DNA of 64,000 nt from Bacteroidales bacterium (GTDB lineage Bacteria > Bacteroidota > Bacteroidia > Bacteroidales > P3). The notes below the pieces were generated by a model. It did not search any database. It worked only from the letters and a program-made list of their open reading frames with translations, and was not told the origin of the DNA. The position numbers were made by a program, and so were the translations under genes. Of the stretch, positions 35,729-44,784 are shown piece by piece. The stretch's first letter is position 1, and each line of letters starts with the position of its first letter. The stretch is from positions 1 to 64,000 of the forward strand of contig JAFVCE010000005.1 of NCBI GenBank assembly GCA_017479385.1, given 5' to 3'.

Positions 35729-36563
35729 CCTCATTCTTGCCCTGCTCCTCGTTGTGGTATGTGGCTGCACCAACAAGACCGACGACAGTCGTCTTGTGGC
35801 GCAGGTTTACGACCACAAACTCTATGTAGACGACATCGAAAGTTTGGTCGATAAGAACCTCTCGTCCGACGACAGCGCTGCCATCGTTAGCCACTACGTC
35901 GACCAGTGGATAATGCAGATGGCTGTTCTTTCCAAGGCCGAAAAAAACATCAAAACCGATTTCTCTGCCGAACTTCAAAACTACAAAAATAGCCTAACCA
36001 CCCATGCCTACGAGCAAAAGATTGTGGACCAAATGCTCGATACCATCATATCCGACCAGGAGGTAGTGAGTTACTATGAGGCTCATCCCGACGACTTCCA
36101 GCTAACCAGCAGCATTGTCAAAGCCGTCTATGTCAAGGTTCCACTCAAGTCGAAAGCACTTCCCAAGTTGCGCCAAACCATGGCTAAAAGCACATTCGGC
36201 GATGCCGAGTTGATGGAGATAGAGCAACTCTCGTCCAAATACCCCCCAATCGAGACCTATCTCGACCGCGACAGCTGGATTCCTTTTGCCACGCTGCAGA
36301 TGTCGGTGCCGGTCAAGACCTATAACGAAGAACTCTTCCTAAAGACCAATCGTACCCATACCGTATCAGACGACACGAGTGTCTATATGCTGCGCGTGCT
36401 CGACTACCGTACATCGAGTGCCACCTCGCCCATCGAGCTGCAATACGACAATATTAAAGCCATAATACTCAACCACCGTAAAGTCGACCTCATTCTCACC
36501 ATGCAACGCGACCTCATGCGCGAAGCCGAGGAGGGCGGCCATATCAAAAGATTTGGAAAATGA
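35703..36563 (+). CDS. SurA-like periplasmic lipoprotein without parvulin domain
   Basis: This 286-residue protein is a lipoprotein (lipidation at C22 in VVCGCTNK). It has the chaperone-like helical pattern of SurA/PpiD N-terminal regions: VYDHKLYVDDIESLV, HYVDQWIMQMAVLSKAE, QKIVDQMLDTIISDQEVVSYYEAHPDDFQ. The region where a parvulin domain should lie (HILI... GFHII motifs) has no such motifs. It begins inside the end of the preceding PPIase gene (26-bp overlap) and overlaps surA by four bases, so the three proteins should be made in step. I infer a chaperone or adaptor role. Confidence 0.75.
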   Translation: MCSTRLHTNLILALLLVVVCGCTNKTDDSRLVAQVYDHKLYVDDIESLVDKNLSSDDSAAIVSHYVDQWIMQMAVLSKAEKNIKTDFSAELQNYKNSLTTHAYEQKIVDQMLDTIISDQEVVSYYEAHPDDFQLTSSIVKAVYVKVPLKSKALPKLRQTMAKSTFGDAELMEIEQLSSKYPPIETYLDRDSWIPFATLQMSVPVKTYNEELFLKTNRTHTVSDDTSVYMLRVLDYRTSSATSPIELQYDNIKAIILNHRKVDLILTMQRDLMREAEEGGHIKRFGK

Positions 36564-37921
36564 AAAAGATAGTTTCCCTATTGCTCATAGTCTCTGCCAT
36601 CTTTCCCGCAATGGCACAAGAACCGTCTGGGCACGAGATGATTGTCGACGGCGTAGCGGCCGTGGTCGGCAAAAACATCATTAAGTATTCCGACATCGAG
36701 AACACCTACACCCAAGTCCGTCTCCATCAGGGCTACGGCAACGCTTTCGAAAACCGCTGCCAGATACTCGAAAACATAATGATAGCCAAGCTCCTCATCC
36801 ACAAGGGTGAGCTCGACAGTGTTGAGGTCAAGGACGAGGAGGTTGACCAGTATGTTCAATACTACCTCAAGGCCGACCTCCGCCAGTATGGTGGTAGCCG
36901 CGAAGCTATGCGCGAAGCCACGGGCTTTTCGTATGACGAATTGCAGGATAGGTATCATAAACTGCTGTATCAGAACATTATGCGCCAGCGTGTTGAATAC
37001 AGTATTACCGAAAACGTCAACGTTACCCCGGCCGAAGTGACAGAATATTATAAAAGTATACCGGCCGACAGCATCCCTCTTGTTGCTACACAGTATGAGG
37101 TGGGCGAAATAACGATTCACCCCACAGTCAGCGAGGCAGAGCGCGACCGTGTTCGTCTCGAGTTGGCTCGCTTGCGCGAACGAGTGCTCAATGGCGAGAA
37201 GTTTTCGATGTTGGCAACTCTCTATTCGCAAGACCCTGGCTCGTCTAAAAAAGGTGGTGAGTTGGGTTTCTTCTCGCGCGGCGAGATGGTCGGCGAGTTC
37301 GAGGCTGCAGCCTTTGCCCTCAAACCTGGCGAGGTATCGCCCATAATCGAGACACAATACGGCTTCCATATCATTCAGCTCATCGAGCGCCGCGGCAACA
37401 CCGTCAACGCACGCCACATATTGCTCATACCCAAAGTTTCGACCGAAGATATGCTGCGTGCGCGTATGCTGCTCGACAGCGTGGCGCAAGAAATTCGTGC
37501 CGGCCACATTTCGTTCGACGAGGCTGTGAAACAATACTCCGATTCGCCCAATGCCAAACAAGGCGGTATGGCCACAAACCCCAATACCGGTAACGCGCGC
37601 TTCGATGTGGAGGCCTTCAAAAACGCGTTCCCTGGCATTAGCCCCACTGCACTTGCTGAAGGCGACATCTCTAACGCCACCGCTATGAAGACCGACGACA
37701 ACCGCGATGTGTATCGCGTAGTCAAGATTGTGAGACTCATTCCAGAGCATAAAGCCAACATACTCGACGACTACGACTTTATCTACAACGCTGCACTCAA
37801 CGCCGCCAAGCATAAAAAGGTGCTCGATTGGGCCCAACGTATGGTAAAGAATACATATATATATATTAGCGACGAGTACAAAAATTGTAACTTCACGCAA
37901 ATCAATTGGTTCGAAAAATAA
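36560..37921 (+). CDS. surA: SurA-type peptidylprolyl isomerase/chaperone
   Basis: This 453-residue protein has a signal peptide ending FPAMAQ and the SurA start DGVAAVVGKNIIKYSDIE. A helical core runs to about residue 175. Two parvulin domains follow: the first from TQYEVGEITIHP to YGFHIIQLIE with GGELGFFSRGEM, the second from NARHILLIPKV onward with AKQGGMA. The second domain ends in a longer, less typical stretch. SurA proteins carry unfolded barrel proteins to the outer membrane, important here for the many T9SS and barrel proteins. It overlaps the SurA-like lipoprotein gene (ATGA). Confidence 0.88.
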   Translation: MKKIVSLLLIVSAIFPAMAQEPSGHEMIVDGVAAVVGKNIIKYSDIENTYTQVRLHQGYGNAFENRCQILENIMIAKLLIHKGELDSVEVKDEEVDQYVQYYLKADLRQYGGSREAMREATGFSYDELQDRYHKLLYQNIMRQRVEYSITENVNVTPAEVTEYYKSIPADSIPLVATQYEVGEITIHPTVSEAERDRVRLELARLRERVLNGEKFSMLATLYSQDPGSSKKGGELGFFSRGEMVGEFEAAAFALKPGEVSPIIETQYGFHIIQLIERRGNTVNARHILLIPKVSTEDMLRARMLLDSVAQEIRAGHISFDEAVKQYSDSPNAKQGGMATNPNTGNARFDVEAFKNAFPGISPTALAEGDISNATAMKTDDNRDVYRVVKIVRLIPEHKANILDDYDFIYNAALNAAKHKKVLDWAQRMVKNTYIYISDEYKNCNFTQINWFEK

Positions 37922-37930
37922 TCCACCACT

Positions 37931-38887
37931 ATGACCGATTCAGAAACACTCAACCTGCTGGTTGAAAAATATAATACACTCAAAGGTGAGATTGGCAAAG
38001 TAATCATTGGCCAGCAACAGGCCGTAGACACCCTGCTGCTCTCGGTATTCACTGGCGGTCACTGCCTGCTGCTGGGTGTGCCAGGACTTGCCAAGACGCT
38101 GATGGTTAACACCTTGTCGCAAGCGCTGGGCCTCACTTTTAGCCGTATTCAGTTCACGCCCGACCTCATGCCGAGCGACATTACGGGCTCTGAAATCCTC
38201 GACGAGTCGCGCAACTTCAAGTTCATTAAAGGACCTGTATTTGCCAACATCGTTTTGGCCGACGAAATAAACCGCACCCCTCCCAAAACGCAAGCCGCAT
38301 TGCTCGAAGCCATGCAGGAAAAGATGGTTACAGTGAGTGGCAAAACCTATCGCCTCGAGGCACCGTTCTTTGTGCTCGCAACCCAGAACCCCATCGAGCA
38401 GGAGGGAACCTACCCACTGCCCGAAGCCCAGCTCGACCGCTTTATGCTCAACGTCAAGTTAGACTATCCCTCGTTCGACGAAGAGACCGAGATTGTGCGC
38501 TCCACAACCGTAGACCGCACCGAGTCTGTAGCCAAAGTGCTCAATGCGGCCGAGATAGTCGACTTCCAGTCGGTCATACGCCGTATGCCAGTACCCGACA
38601 ACGTGGTGGAGTACGCCGTGCGCCTCGTTTCGGCCACGCGCCCAGTAAACCAGTCTGCCACCACAGTCAAGTATATCTCTTGGGGAGCTGGTCCGCGCGC
38701 TTCGCAATATTTGGTCATGGGAGCCAAAACCCATGCTGCCCTCAACGGCAAATATTCGCCCGATATAGAGGATGTTGAGGCTGTGGCTCACGACGTGTTG
38801 CGCCACCGCATTGTGCGCAACTACTATGCCGAAGCCGAGGGCATAGACACCGATACCATTATCGACCAACTCATAAAAAACAACTAA
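37931..38887 (+). CDS. MoxR family AAA+ ATPase
   Basis: This 318-residue ATPase has the Walker A loop LLGVPGLAKTLMVNTL, the Walker B VLADEINRTPPKTQAALLEAMQE, sensor FFVLATQNPIEQEGTYPLPEAQLDRFM, and the C-terminal GAGPRASQYLVMGAKTHAAL lid. MoxR proteins work as chaperone-like ATPases, often with von Willebrand A-domain partners, in maturation of enzymes or stress resistance. No VWA gene follows here; instead a secreted protein of unknown function begins 9 bp downstream. It starts 9 bp after surA. Confidence 0.92.
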   Translation: MTDSETLNLLVEKYNTLKGEIGKVIIGQQQAVDTLLLSVFTGGHCLLLGVPGLAKTLMVNTLSQALGLTFSRIQFTPDLMPSDITGSEILDESRNFKFIKGPVFANIVLADEINRTPPKTQAALLEAMQEKMVTVSGKTYRLEAPFFVLATQNPIEQEGTYPLPEAQLDRFMLNVKLDYPSFDEETEIVRSTTVDRTESVAKVLNAAEIVDFQSVIRRMPVPDNVVEYAVRLVSATRPVNQSATTVKYISWGAGPRASQYLVMGAKTHAALNGKYSPDIEDVEAVAHDVLRHRIVRNYYAEAEGIDTDTIIDQLIKNN

Positions 38888-38896
38888 AAAAGCATA

Positions 38897-40150
38897 ATGA
38901 AACGTCTTGTGGTCATAGTTTTGCTCGCGATTGCCACAGTGCCAGCGCTCTGTCAGCGCACGGGGCTCTACGTGCCATCCGACAAGCCTGTGAAGAATAT
39001 GCACAAGGCCTTGACCAACCCCGACGTTTTTTTTCTGCTTGTCGATTTTGGTAAAAACGACACAACGATAAAGGTGTCCGACCTTGACTGGCTCGACTCG
39101 GCCTACAACATCGCTTTCAGCCGCTCAAACCCAAAGCTATACACCATGAAGGTCGAGGCTTACGGCTCTGACAACGAGAGCGTTTCGAACAAACGTGTCG
39201 AGGCTGTGGTTCGCTACTTCGCCATGCGCAGCCACTCACTCTTCCCCGTGCGCTATGCTACCAACCCGATAATCTGCTCGTGCAATGGCGACACGGTAGA
39301 GACCCTCCGCTTCGAAGTGCCGCTCGAGGTTGCCACATACAACTGCTCTCAGCTGCCCCCCTCGCGCACGGTGCTCAACAAGTCTATTCAGCTCGAGGGC
39401 ACGGTGCTCGTCACCTTTCGCAACAACCCCGACGAGTGCATAGGTGCAGCCCGTGGGTGCTATCTGCCTGAAAAAGATAGCTTGGTGCATGGCTATTACA
39501 CCAGTCTGTTGCTCAAACGCGGCTCGGTGCGTGCGGTCGAGAACACAAAAGACACCTGCCCCTCGGGTTTCGAGGTGGCGATAGACGACAACCTCGACTC
39601 GAAGGCTATTGTGGAACGCTACTTCCTTATACCACACAGAAAACAGATACTCGTCATGGCTGGCTACACAGTGCTGCACAGCAACTTCGCGCGCGAAGTG
39701 GGCGAGTGCTCGCAGCCATTGCCAGACTCGATAATGGTTCGTTTCCCGCTGACGCAGGAGCAGTACGACTCGAAAATCAGAATTTTTGCCAAAGTGCCCA
39801 CGTCGCGTGGTTTGGAATACAAGGCCCTGCCCACTCGCAAGGTGCCGTCGAAGACGGGTGGCATAACCATCGAAGCCCCCATCAACGCTTCACAGTTCGA
39901 CACCATTTTTATTGGCAAAAAAATAACCGACAAAGAGCTGTCGAAATATTTCTTCGAAGTTTCGACCGACACCGAGGCGGGCTCGTTCACCATAGGCAAA
40001 AAGCACTACAAAGCCTACCGCTTGGGCCGCCGTGGCGAGTACGACATAAAGAAGCCCCTACGCGATATGCTGCGCATTGTCCCCGAACAAGAGGAGGAGA
40101 TTGACCCAGTGCCCATCGACAACCCCGAGGAGATAATTGAGGAGGACTAA
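38897..40150 (+). CDS. Secreted protein of unknown function
   Basis: This 417-residue protein has a signal peptide ending VPALCQ. Residues 83-112 (VEAYGSDNESVSNKRVEAVVRYF) faintly recall the helix of OmpA-type peptidoglycan-binding domains (N..L..RR...V..YL). The rest does not match that fold. The final residues are an acidic stretch (EEEIDPVPIDNPEEIIEED). Cysteines are frequent between residues 120 and 220. I do not recognise a family. It lies 9 bp after the MoxR gene and may be its client or partner. Confidence 0.55.
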   Translation: MKRLVVIVLLAIATVPALCQRTGLYVPSDKPVKNMHKALTNPDVFFLLVDFGKNDTTIKVSDLDWLDSAYNIAFSRSNPKLYTMKVEAYGSDNESVSNKRVEAVVRYFAMRSHSLFPVRYATNPIICSCNGDTVETLRFEVPLEVATYNCSQLPPSRTVLNKSIQLEGTVLVTFRNNPDECIGAARGCYLPEKDSLVHGYYTSLLLKRGSVRAVENTKDTCPSGFEVAIDDNLDSKAIVERYFLIPHRKQILVMAGYTVLHSNFAREVGECSQPLPDSIMVRFPLTQEQYDSKIRIFAKVPTSRGLEYKALPTRKVPSKTGGITIEAPINASQFDTIFIGKKITDKELSKYFFEVSTDTEAGSFTIGKKHYKAYRLGRRGEYDIKKPLRDMLRIVPEQEEEIDPVPIDNPEEIIEED

Positions 40151-40206
40151 TAGCACGCTAATTTTACGACCATTCGTTAAATAAACAACAATAACAAATT
40201 ACCGCA

Positions 40207-41025
40207 ATGGCATACTTACAAACAGATGTATCTAAAGTAACGACCCGTGTTCTGCAGACCATGAAACTGCACGGCGAAAAGATAGCCATGCTTACGGCCT
40301 ACGATTACTCGATGGCCAAGTTGCTCGATAGCACCAAGATTGATGTAGTACTTGTTGGCGACTCGGCCGCCAACGTCATGCAGGGCCACAAAACAACCCT
40401 GCCTATAACGCTCGACGAGATGATTGTTTACGCCACGTCGGTGGTGCGTGCCATTGGCCGCGCGCTGGTGGTGGTTGATATGCCTTTTGGCACCTACCAG
40501 GGCAACTCGAAACAAGCCCTCGCTTCGGCCATCAGGATAATGAAGGAGACGGGCGCCGACGCCATCAAGCTCGAAGGTGGCGAGGAGGTGCTGGAATCGA
40601 TTAGCCGCATACTTACAGCCGGCATTCCGGTTATGGGGCACCTGGGCCTCACACCGCAGAGCATAAACAAGTTTGGCACCTACGTGGTTCGTGCCACCGA
40701 GGAGGAGGAGGCCGAGCGGCTGGTCCACGACGCCCATGTGTTGGCCGACGCCGGTTGCTTCGCCTTGGTGCTCGAGAAAATCCCGGCCAGTTTGGCAGCG
40801 CGCGTCACTCGCGAGGTGAAAATACCCGTCATTGGCATCGGTGCTGGTCCCGATGTCGACGGACAGGTGCTGGTGCTGCAGGATATGTTGGGCATAACCC
40901 AGCAGTTCAAGCCGCGCTATCTGCGCACGTATGGCACTTTTGGCGACGACATATCGAACGCCATAAGGCAGTATATTTCTGACGTGAAGAGTTCGGATTT
41001 TCCCAACGAGAAAGAGCAATACTAA
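40207..41025 (+). CDS. panB: 3-methyl-2-oxobutanoate hydroxymethyltransferase
   Basis: This 272-residue enzyme transfers a hydroxymethyl group from methylene-tetrahydrofolate to 2-oxoisovalerate to make ketopantoate, the first step of pantothenate and CoA synthesis. Motifs are [75 protein letters not shown] and [23 protein letters not shown]. It is of standard length. It stands 56 bp after the preceding gene without a clear promoter. No other pan genes are in the window. Confidence 0.96.
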   Translation: MAYLQTDVSKVTTRVLQTMKLHGEKIAMLTAYDYSMAKLLDSTKIDVVLVGDSAANVMQGHKTTLPITLDEMIVYATSVVRAIGRALVVVDMPFGTYQGNSKQALASAIRIMKETGADAIKLEGGEEVLESISRILTAGIPVMGHLGLTPQSINKFGTYVVRATEEEEAERLVHDAHVLADAGCFALVLEKIPASLAARVTREVKIPVIGIGAGPDVDGQVLVLQDMLGITQQFKPRYLRTYGTFGDDISNAIRQYISDVKSSDFPNEKEQY

Positions 41026-41060
41026 GTGGGTAAAGTGTGGCGGCCCGCCACAGGAGGGCC

Positions 41061-41170
41061 GCCCTCAAAACCCCATAACCAGCCCCTCAAAACCACCCAA
41101 CCGCCCTCACAAAGCCGCACAGCCACCCCCGCAAAACCACCCAACCAGCCCCTCAAAACCGAATAGCCCT
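41061..41170. repeat. Imperfect 22-bp tandem repeat, five units
   Basis: The string CCTCAAAA or a near variant recurs at 41063, 41085, 41105, 41129 and 41151, a mean spacing of 22 bp, with AACCACCCAACC-like segments between. It lies just after panB. Confidence 0.7.
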
Positions 41171-41310
41171 CCAGCAAGACCTCTGTAAAGACCCACTGCG
41201 CACCAGCCAGCTCAGCACAAAGCAGCTCGCAACCTCGCGCCAAAAAGCCACCAACGTCGCCATTCATTCGGACAAAGGTCGACAAAAAATTGGCCCGAAA
41301 TGGGCTTTTT

Positions 41311-41390
41311 TTCGTTCCGTAAGTGTTTGAATATCAAGCGTTGTTCGACCTCAATACGACCTTAACCCCTCCTTAACACGACTGAAGTGC
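41311..41390 (-). repeat. Intergenic 11-bp-unit element, copy D
   Basis: On the minus strand it reads GTTAAGGAGGGGTTAAGG, GTCGTATTGAGGTCGAACA and GCTTGATATTCAAAC, the family order. Confidence 0.78.
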
Positions 41391-41664
41391 TAATAATTAG
41401 GCAGTTACGAAACCCAATGTAGCCTGTTTTACGGCCCGTTGTCGATATTTTTGTACTGGTTGGTTTGCTCGGTTTTTGCGGTGGCTGGTTCGGCCCAAGT
41501 GGGACTCTTGTGTGGCGCAATGGCCGTCAAGGTCGAGGTGGCATTGGTGGTGCTGTGGCATAAATAAGACCAGCCTTGCCCACAAAGCCTCTCTCCTGTC
41601 AGAGCGACCTGTTGGTGGACCGAACAAATGGCGCCATGGCTATCGGCCCACAGGCCGATGGGGG

Positions 41665-41895
41665 TTACTTGTATTGGTTCAGATGGCGGTGCGCTTCGGC
41701 CAAGACGATGAGTTCTTTGAACGCCTCGATACGTTCGGGTTTCATTTTGCCGGCGTTGAGCTGCTTGCGGTTTTGTTTCCACCACGAGTGGAGGGTGTGC
41801 TCTTCGATGCGGTGACGCGATGGGACGCGGCTATGCACGTAGATGAAGTCTGAGTATTCGCGGTAATGCTTCTTCCAAATCTCGTCGTGTGTCAT
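41665..41895 (-). CDS. Small helicase-associated-domain protein
   Basis: This 76-residue protein is made of one helical domain. The start MTHDEIWKKHYREYSDFIYVHSRVPS, then LHSWWKQNRKQLNAGKMKPERIEAFKEL, follows the pattern of helicase-associated domains (W..Y..F....P....L..W...R....G.L..ER...L), which are usually found in tandem in large helicases or restriction-related proteins. Here it is a complete single-domain gene with its own -7 box (41941-41948). The conserved hydrophobic pattern argues for a real gene despite its length. Nucleic-acid binding is inferred. Confidence 0.7.
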   Translation of the reverse strand: MTHDEIWKKHYREYSDFIYVHSRVPSRHRIEEHTLHSWWKQNRKQLNAGKMKPERIEAFKELIVLAEAHRHLNQYK

Positions 41896-41940
41896 GGGTT
41901 AATTAGGATTTTTGTGTTTAAATGTTCGGTTATGACGCTG

Positions 41941-41948
41941 CAAAAATA
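41941..41948 (-). promoter_or_regulatory. -7 box for the small helicase-associated-domain gene
   Basis: On the minus strand TATTTTTG lies 45 bp before the ATG at 41895. No -33 TTG is evident. Confidence 0.45.
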
Positions 41949-42103
41949 CGTAAAATATTTGAATTCTGTGAAAAGAATATAAAATAATTCTTAATCTGCA
42001 TATTTTCAATGGTTTGCAAGTGGGCAATGCGGGCCATAGTGCCGCCTGTGAGTGTTGCGAGGGGGGCAGTTTTGCAAACACTTGGCCTTTTTGGTGCAAA
42101 AAA

Positions 42104-42132
42104 GATGGCGCCGAGGGTTGCTGGGCGCCATC
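42104..42132 (-). terminator. Terminator after the PepSY-like gene
   Basis: The 9-bp arms (GATGGCGCC at 42104-42112 and its complement at 42124-42132) enclose an 11-base loop. On the minus strand CTTTTTTG follows. It lies 30 bp after the gene end at 42162. Confidence 0.8.
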
Positions 42133-42161
42133 GTGTGTGGCTGTGGTGGGGTAGGGTGGGG

Positions 42162-43211
42162 CTACTGCACGTCTTTGTCGTCGAGGGGTTGGGCGAGCAG
42201 GCCAGTGAATTCGCCTTTGCTGTCGAACTCCATACGGGTGTATTTCAGTGCTTTCGAGCCTTTAACTTTCTGACTTATAACGACGTAGGTGTAGGGCTTG
42301 GGCTTTTTGCCGGTGGCCGGGTCGCGATATTTAGAGAAGTATTCGTAGACCACCATCTTCTCGATTTTGTATTTTTCGCCGTTGTATTTTTCGGCCAGAT
42401 ATTTCACTATGGTGCTGTTGTAGCGGTCTTTGGCAAGGTTTTTGCCGGTCATGCGCATGGTTTCGGTAGCCAAGTCGTAGACGGCTTCCATCTTCACTTT
42501 CTGGTTGTTGCTGTAGTAGGCCACGGCGTACTCGTTGTTGCGGTTAACCCATTCGGGGCCGGCGGTAATGCGTTTGCCGACCGAGGCGGTGAAGTTGGCC
42601 TTGATGGCCTCGGAGGGTTCGAATTTTTCGACCTTCGGCTCGTCTACCACTGGGGCGGGGCGGTTGCGGCGCAGGCGCTCGGTGCCAGAGCCTTTCGATA
42701 CGGCCTCTTCGCCCTCGTCGGGGTTGTTGTAGGTGTAGTAGTCGCGCTTAACGGCGTCGGGGTCGGGGGCGTTGCTTTTTTGTAGCTTGCCGCGGGTGTC
42801 GAATATCATTTCGCAGTCGAGTTCGCCCACGCCTTTCTTGACGATTATCATACGGTAGTAGTTGTCGCCGCTCATCTCTTCGACGTAGTCGATGTTTTTG
42901 ACGCGGTAGCCGGGGTAGTTGTTCATGAAGTAGGTGTTCATCAGCGTGGGGCACTCTGAGAGTTGCACGGGGAAAGCGCTGTACTGCCAGTCGCCGCCAG
43001 CAGTGAAGTAGGCGCGGCCGTTTTGCCCGTCGATTACCAGTTCGGCCACATATTGGCCGGGGGCTTGATACCAAGTTTTGACCTTGTAGGAGTCGTAGGT
43101 TTTTTCGAGGGCGAGGAGCACCGAGCGGGGCACGGCGGTTTCCTTGATTTTGGTCTGTGCTGCAACCATCAGCGGCAGGGCGAGCAGAAAGGCAAGGACT
43201 ATCTTTTTCAT
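42162..43211 (-). CDS. Secreted PepSY-like domain protein
   Basis: This 349-residue protein has a signal peptide ending LMVAAQ. The N-terminal half has KETAVPRSVLLALEKTYDSYKVKTWYQAPGQYVAELVIDGQNGRAYFTAGGDWQYSAF, the pattern of the Bacteroidota PepSY-like (DUF2874) domain. A second related segment follows at residues 85-150 and a third, weaker one at 205-330. The linker carries the basic ERLRRNRPAPVVDE. These proteins are periplasmic and of unknown role. A terminator lies 30 bp after the gene. Confidence 0.75.
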   Translation of the reverse strand: MKKIVLAFLLALPLMVAAQTKIKETAVPRSVLLALEKTYDSYKVKTWYQAPGQYVAELVIDGQNGRAYFTAGGDWQYSAFPVQLSECPTLMNTYFMNNYPGYRVKNIDYVEEMSGDNYYRMIIVKKGVGELDCEMIFDTRGKLQKSNAPDPDAVKRDYYTYNNPDEGEEAVSKGSGTERLRRNRPAPVVDEPKVEKFEPSEAIKANFTASVGKRITAGPEWVNRNNEYAVAYYSNNQKVKMEAVYDLATETMRMTGKNLAKDRYNSTIVKYLAEKYNGEKYKIEKMVVYEYFSKYRDPATGKKPKPYTYVVISQKVKGSKALKYTRMEFDSKGEFTGLLAQPLDDKDVQ

Positions 43212-43304
43212 TGTCGATAAGGGTTTCGGTTTATCTATTTGTTCTTTGAATAACGTTTTTCTTGCAGATTTATTGTGTGTTGGGGCGTTTTTCTGTCAAA
43301 AAAA

Positions 43305-43341
43305 AGGGTGATTGGGCTTTTTTGGTTGCTTCAATCACCCT
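43305..43341 (-). terminator. Terminator after purA
   Basis: The 10-bp arms (AGGGTGATTG at 43305-43314 and complement at 43332-43341) enclose a 17-base loop. On the minus strand a T run follows. It lies 38 bp after the purA stop. Confidence 0.8.
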
Positions 43342-43378
43342 CTGATGTGTTGCTTGCCGCCTTACGAGGTGGCGGGCT

Positions 43379-44683
43379 TTATTGGTTGTTGGGTTTGAAA
43401 ATGACGTCTTTGCGGTCGGGGCTGACCGAAACGGCCATGATGTTAACCCCCGTGAGGTGCTCGATGGCACCGAGGTAGTGGCGCAGGTTCTCGGGCAGGT
43501 TGGCGTAGTTGGCAATGCCAGCCAGGCTTTGGCACCAGCCAGGGTATACCTCGTAGTGTGGGTCGATGTGGACGGCGTTGTATTCGAATGGAATTTCGTC
43601 GGTTTGTTGGCCGCCAATTTCGTAGGTGGTGCACATACTGATGGTTTCGAAGTCGTTCATCACGTCGGGTTTGGTGATGACGAGGTCGGTCACGCCGTCG
43701 AGCATACAGGCGTAGCGCAGGGCTGGGATGTCTATCCAGCCACAGCGGCGTGGGCGGCCGGTGGTCGAGCCATATTCGTGGCCCAACTCGCATAGGCGGT
43801 TGCCTGTTTGGTCGAAGAGTTCGGTGGGGAATGGGCCGGCGCCTACGCGTGTGCAGTAGGCTTTGGCAATGCCAATAACGCGGCCTACGGCCGAGGGGGG
43901 GATGCCGAGGCCTGAGCAGACGCCAGCGGTGACGGTGCTGCTCGAGGTGACGAAGGGGTAGGAGCCAAAGTCGATGTCGAGCATAGCGGCTTGAGCGCCT
44001 TCGGCCAGCACGCGTTTGCCCTCGCGCAGGCATTGGTTGACGAAATATTCGCTGCCAATGAGGCGGAATTGTTTGAGGGTGGCGAGCGAAGCGAGCCACG
44101 CCTCTTCGTATTGGTCGAGCGTAAGCCCGTCGAGGCGGAAGTTGCTGATGTCGAAGTTCAGCGTCTGGGCGGTGCGCAGGTGTTGGGCTTTGAGCATCTC
44201 GTAGCGCTCGCGGAAGTCGAACTCCAATATGTCGCCCACGCGCAGGCCACAGCGGGCTATCTTGTCGGTATAGGTGGGGCCTATGCCCTTGAGGGTCGAG
44301 CCGATGCGGGCGTTGCCTTTGGCTTGTTCGTTGGCAGCGTCGAGCAGGCGGTGGGTGGGGAGTATGAGGTGGGCTTTTTTCGAAATGTAGAGGTTCTTGG
44401 TGGCGTCCACACCTTTGGCGGTCAGGGCCTGCACCTCTTGTTCGAAGATGCGTGGCTCGATGATGACACCGTTGCCAATGAGGTTGATTTTGTCGGGGTG
44501 GAATATGCCCGAGGGGATGATGTGGAGCACGTGTTTGGTGCCGCCAAACTCGAGGGTGTGGCCGGCGTTGGGACCGCCCTGGAAGCGAGCAATAACGTCG
44601 TAGTTAGGGGTGAGCACGTCAACAATCTTACCCTTGCCTTCGTCGCCCCATTGGAGGCCTAATAATACATCGACTTTAGTCAT
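43379..44683 (-). CDS. purA: Adenylosuccinate synthase
   Basis: This 434-residue enzyme joins IMP and aspartate with GTP, the first committed step to AMP. Motifs are LGLQWGDEGKGKIVD with the catalytic aspartate, FQGGPNAGHTL with its histidine, GSTLKGIGPTYTDKI, AEGAQAAMLDIDFGSYPFVTSS, TRVGAGPFPTEL, and STTGRPRRCGWIDI. Length is standard. The gene is transcribed alone from a good promoter and ends in a clear terminator. The window also encodes guaB, the competing IMP branch. Confidence 0.97.
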   Translation of the reverse strand: MTKVDVLLGLQWGDEGKGKIVDVLTPNYDVIARFQGGPNAGHTLEFGGTKHVLHIIPSGIFHPDKINLIGNGVIIEPRIFEQEVQALTAKGVDATKNLYISKKAHLILPTHRLLDAANEQAKGNARIGSTLKGIGPTYTDKIARCGLRVGDILEFDFRERYEMLKAQHLRTAQTLNFDISNFRLDGLTLDQYEEAWLASLATLKQFRLIGSEYFVNQCLREGKRVLAEGAQAAMLDIDFGSYPFVTSSSTVTAGVCSGLGIPPSAVGRVIGIAKAYCTRVGAGPFPTELFDQTGNRLCELGHEYGSTTGRPRRCGWIDIPALRYACMLDGVTDLVITKPDVMNDFETISMCTTYEIGGQQTDEIPFEYNAVHIDPHYEVYPGWCQSLAGIANYANLPENLRHYLGAIEHLTGVNIMAVSVSPDRKDVIFKPNNQ

Positions 44684-44754
44684 TGTTGTGTTTGGTTCTG
44701 AGCTTTGTGTTGTTGCCGCCTGCGGGTGTGGCCGCGTGGCGTGTTTTGAGTTTG

Positions 44755-44784
44755 CAAAGTTAGCAAAATTTTGTGAACTGGCAA
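44755..44784 (-). promoter_or_regulatory. Promoter of purA
   Basis: On the minus strand TTG (44784-44782), 19 bp, TAACTTTG (44762-44755), about 72 bp before the ATG at 44683. Confidence 0.7.

Larger units (their letters stand above)
41026..41664. other. Long gap between convergent genes, no gene
   Basis: From left to right it holds a GC-rich 8-bp hairpin (41039-41063), five imperfect 22-bp repeats (41061-41170), a small T-tailed GCCC/GGGC hairpin (41293-41312), copy D of the 11-bp-unit element (41311-41390) and about 270 bp with no recognisable feature. Short open frames here have no support. Confidence 0.65.

Noticed and set aside
36578-37900. 440-codon open frame opposite surA
   Set aside because: It mirrors a well-supported gene with parvulin motifs; no promoter, start or family features support the antisense frame.
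41022-41285. 87-codon minus-strand frame with repeated tryptophan/glycine segments
   Set aside because: It is a translation of the 22-bp noncoding tandem repeats and has no start signal.
41397-41785. Open frames of 76 and 118 codons in the gap after panB
   Set aside because: They overlap the better-supported helicase-associated-domain gene or repeats, and show no hydrophobic pattern or start signal.
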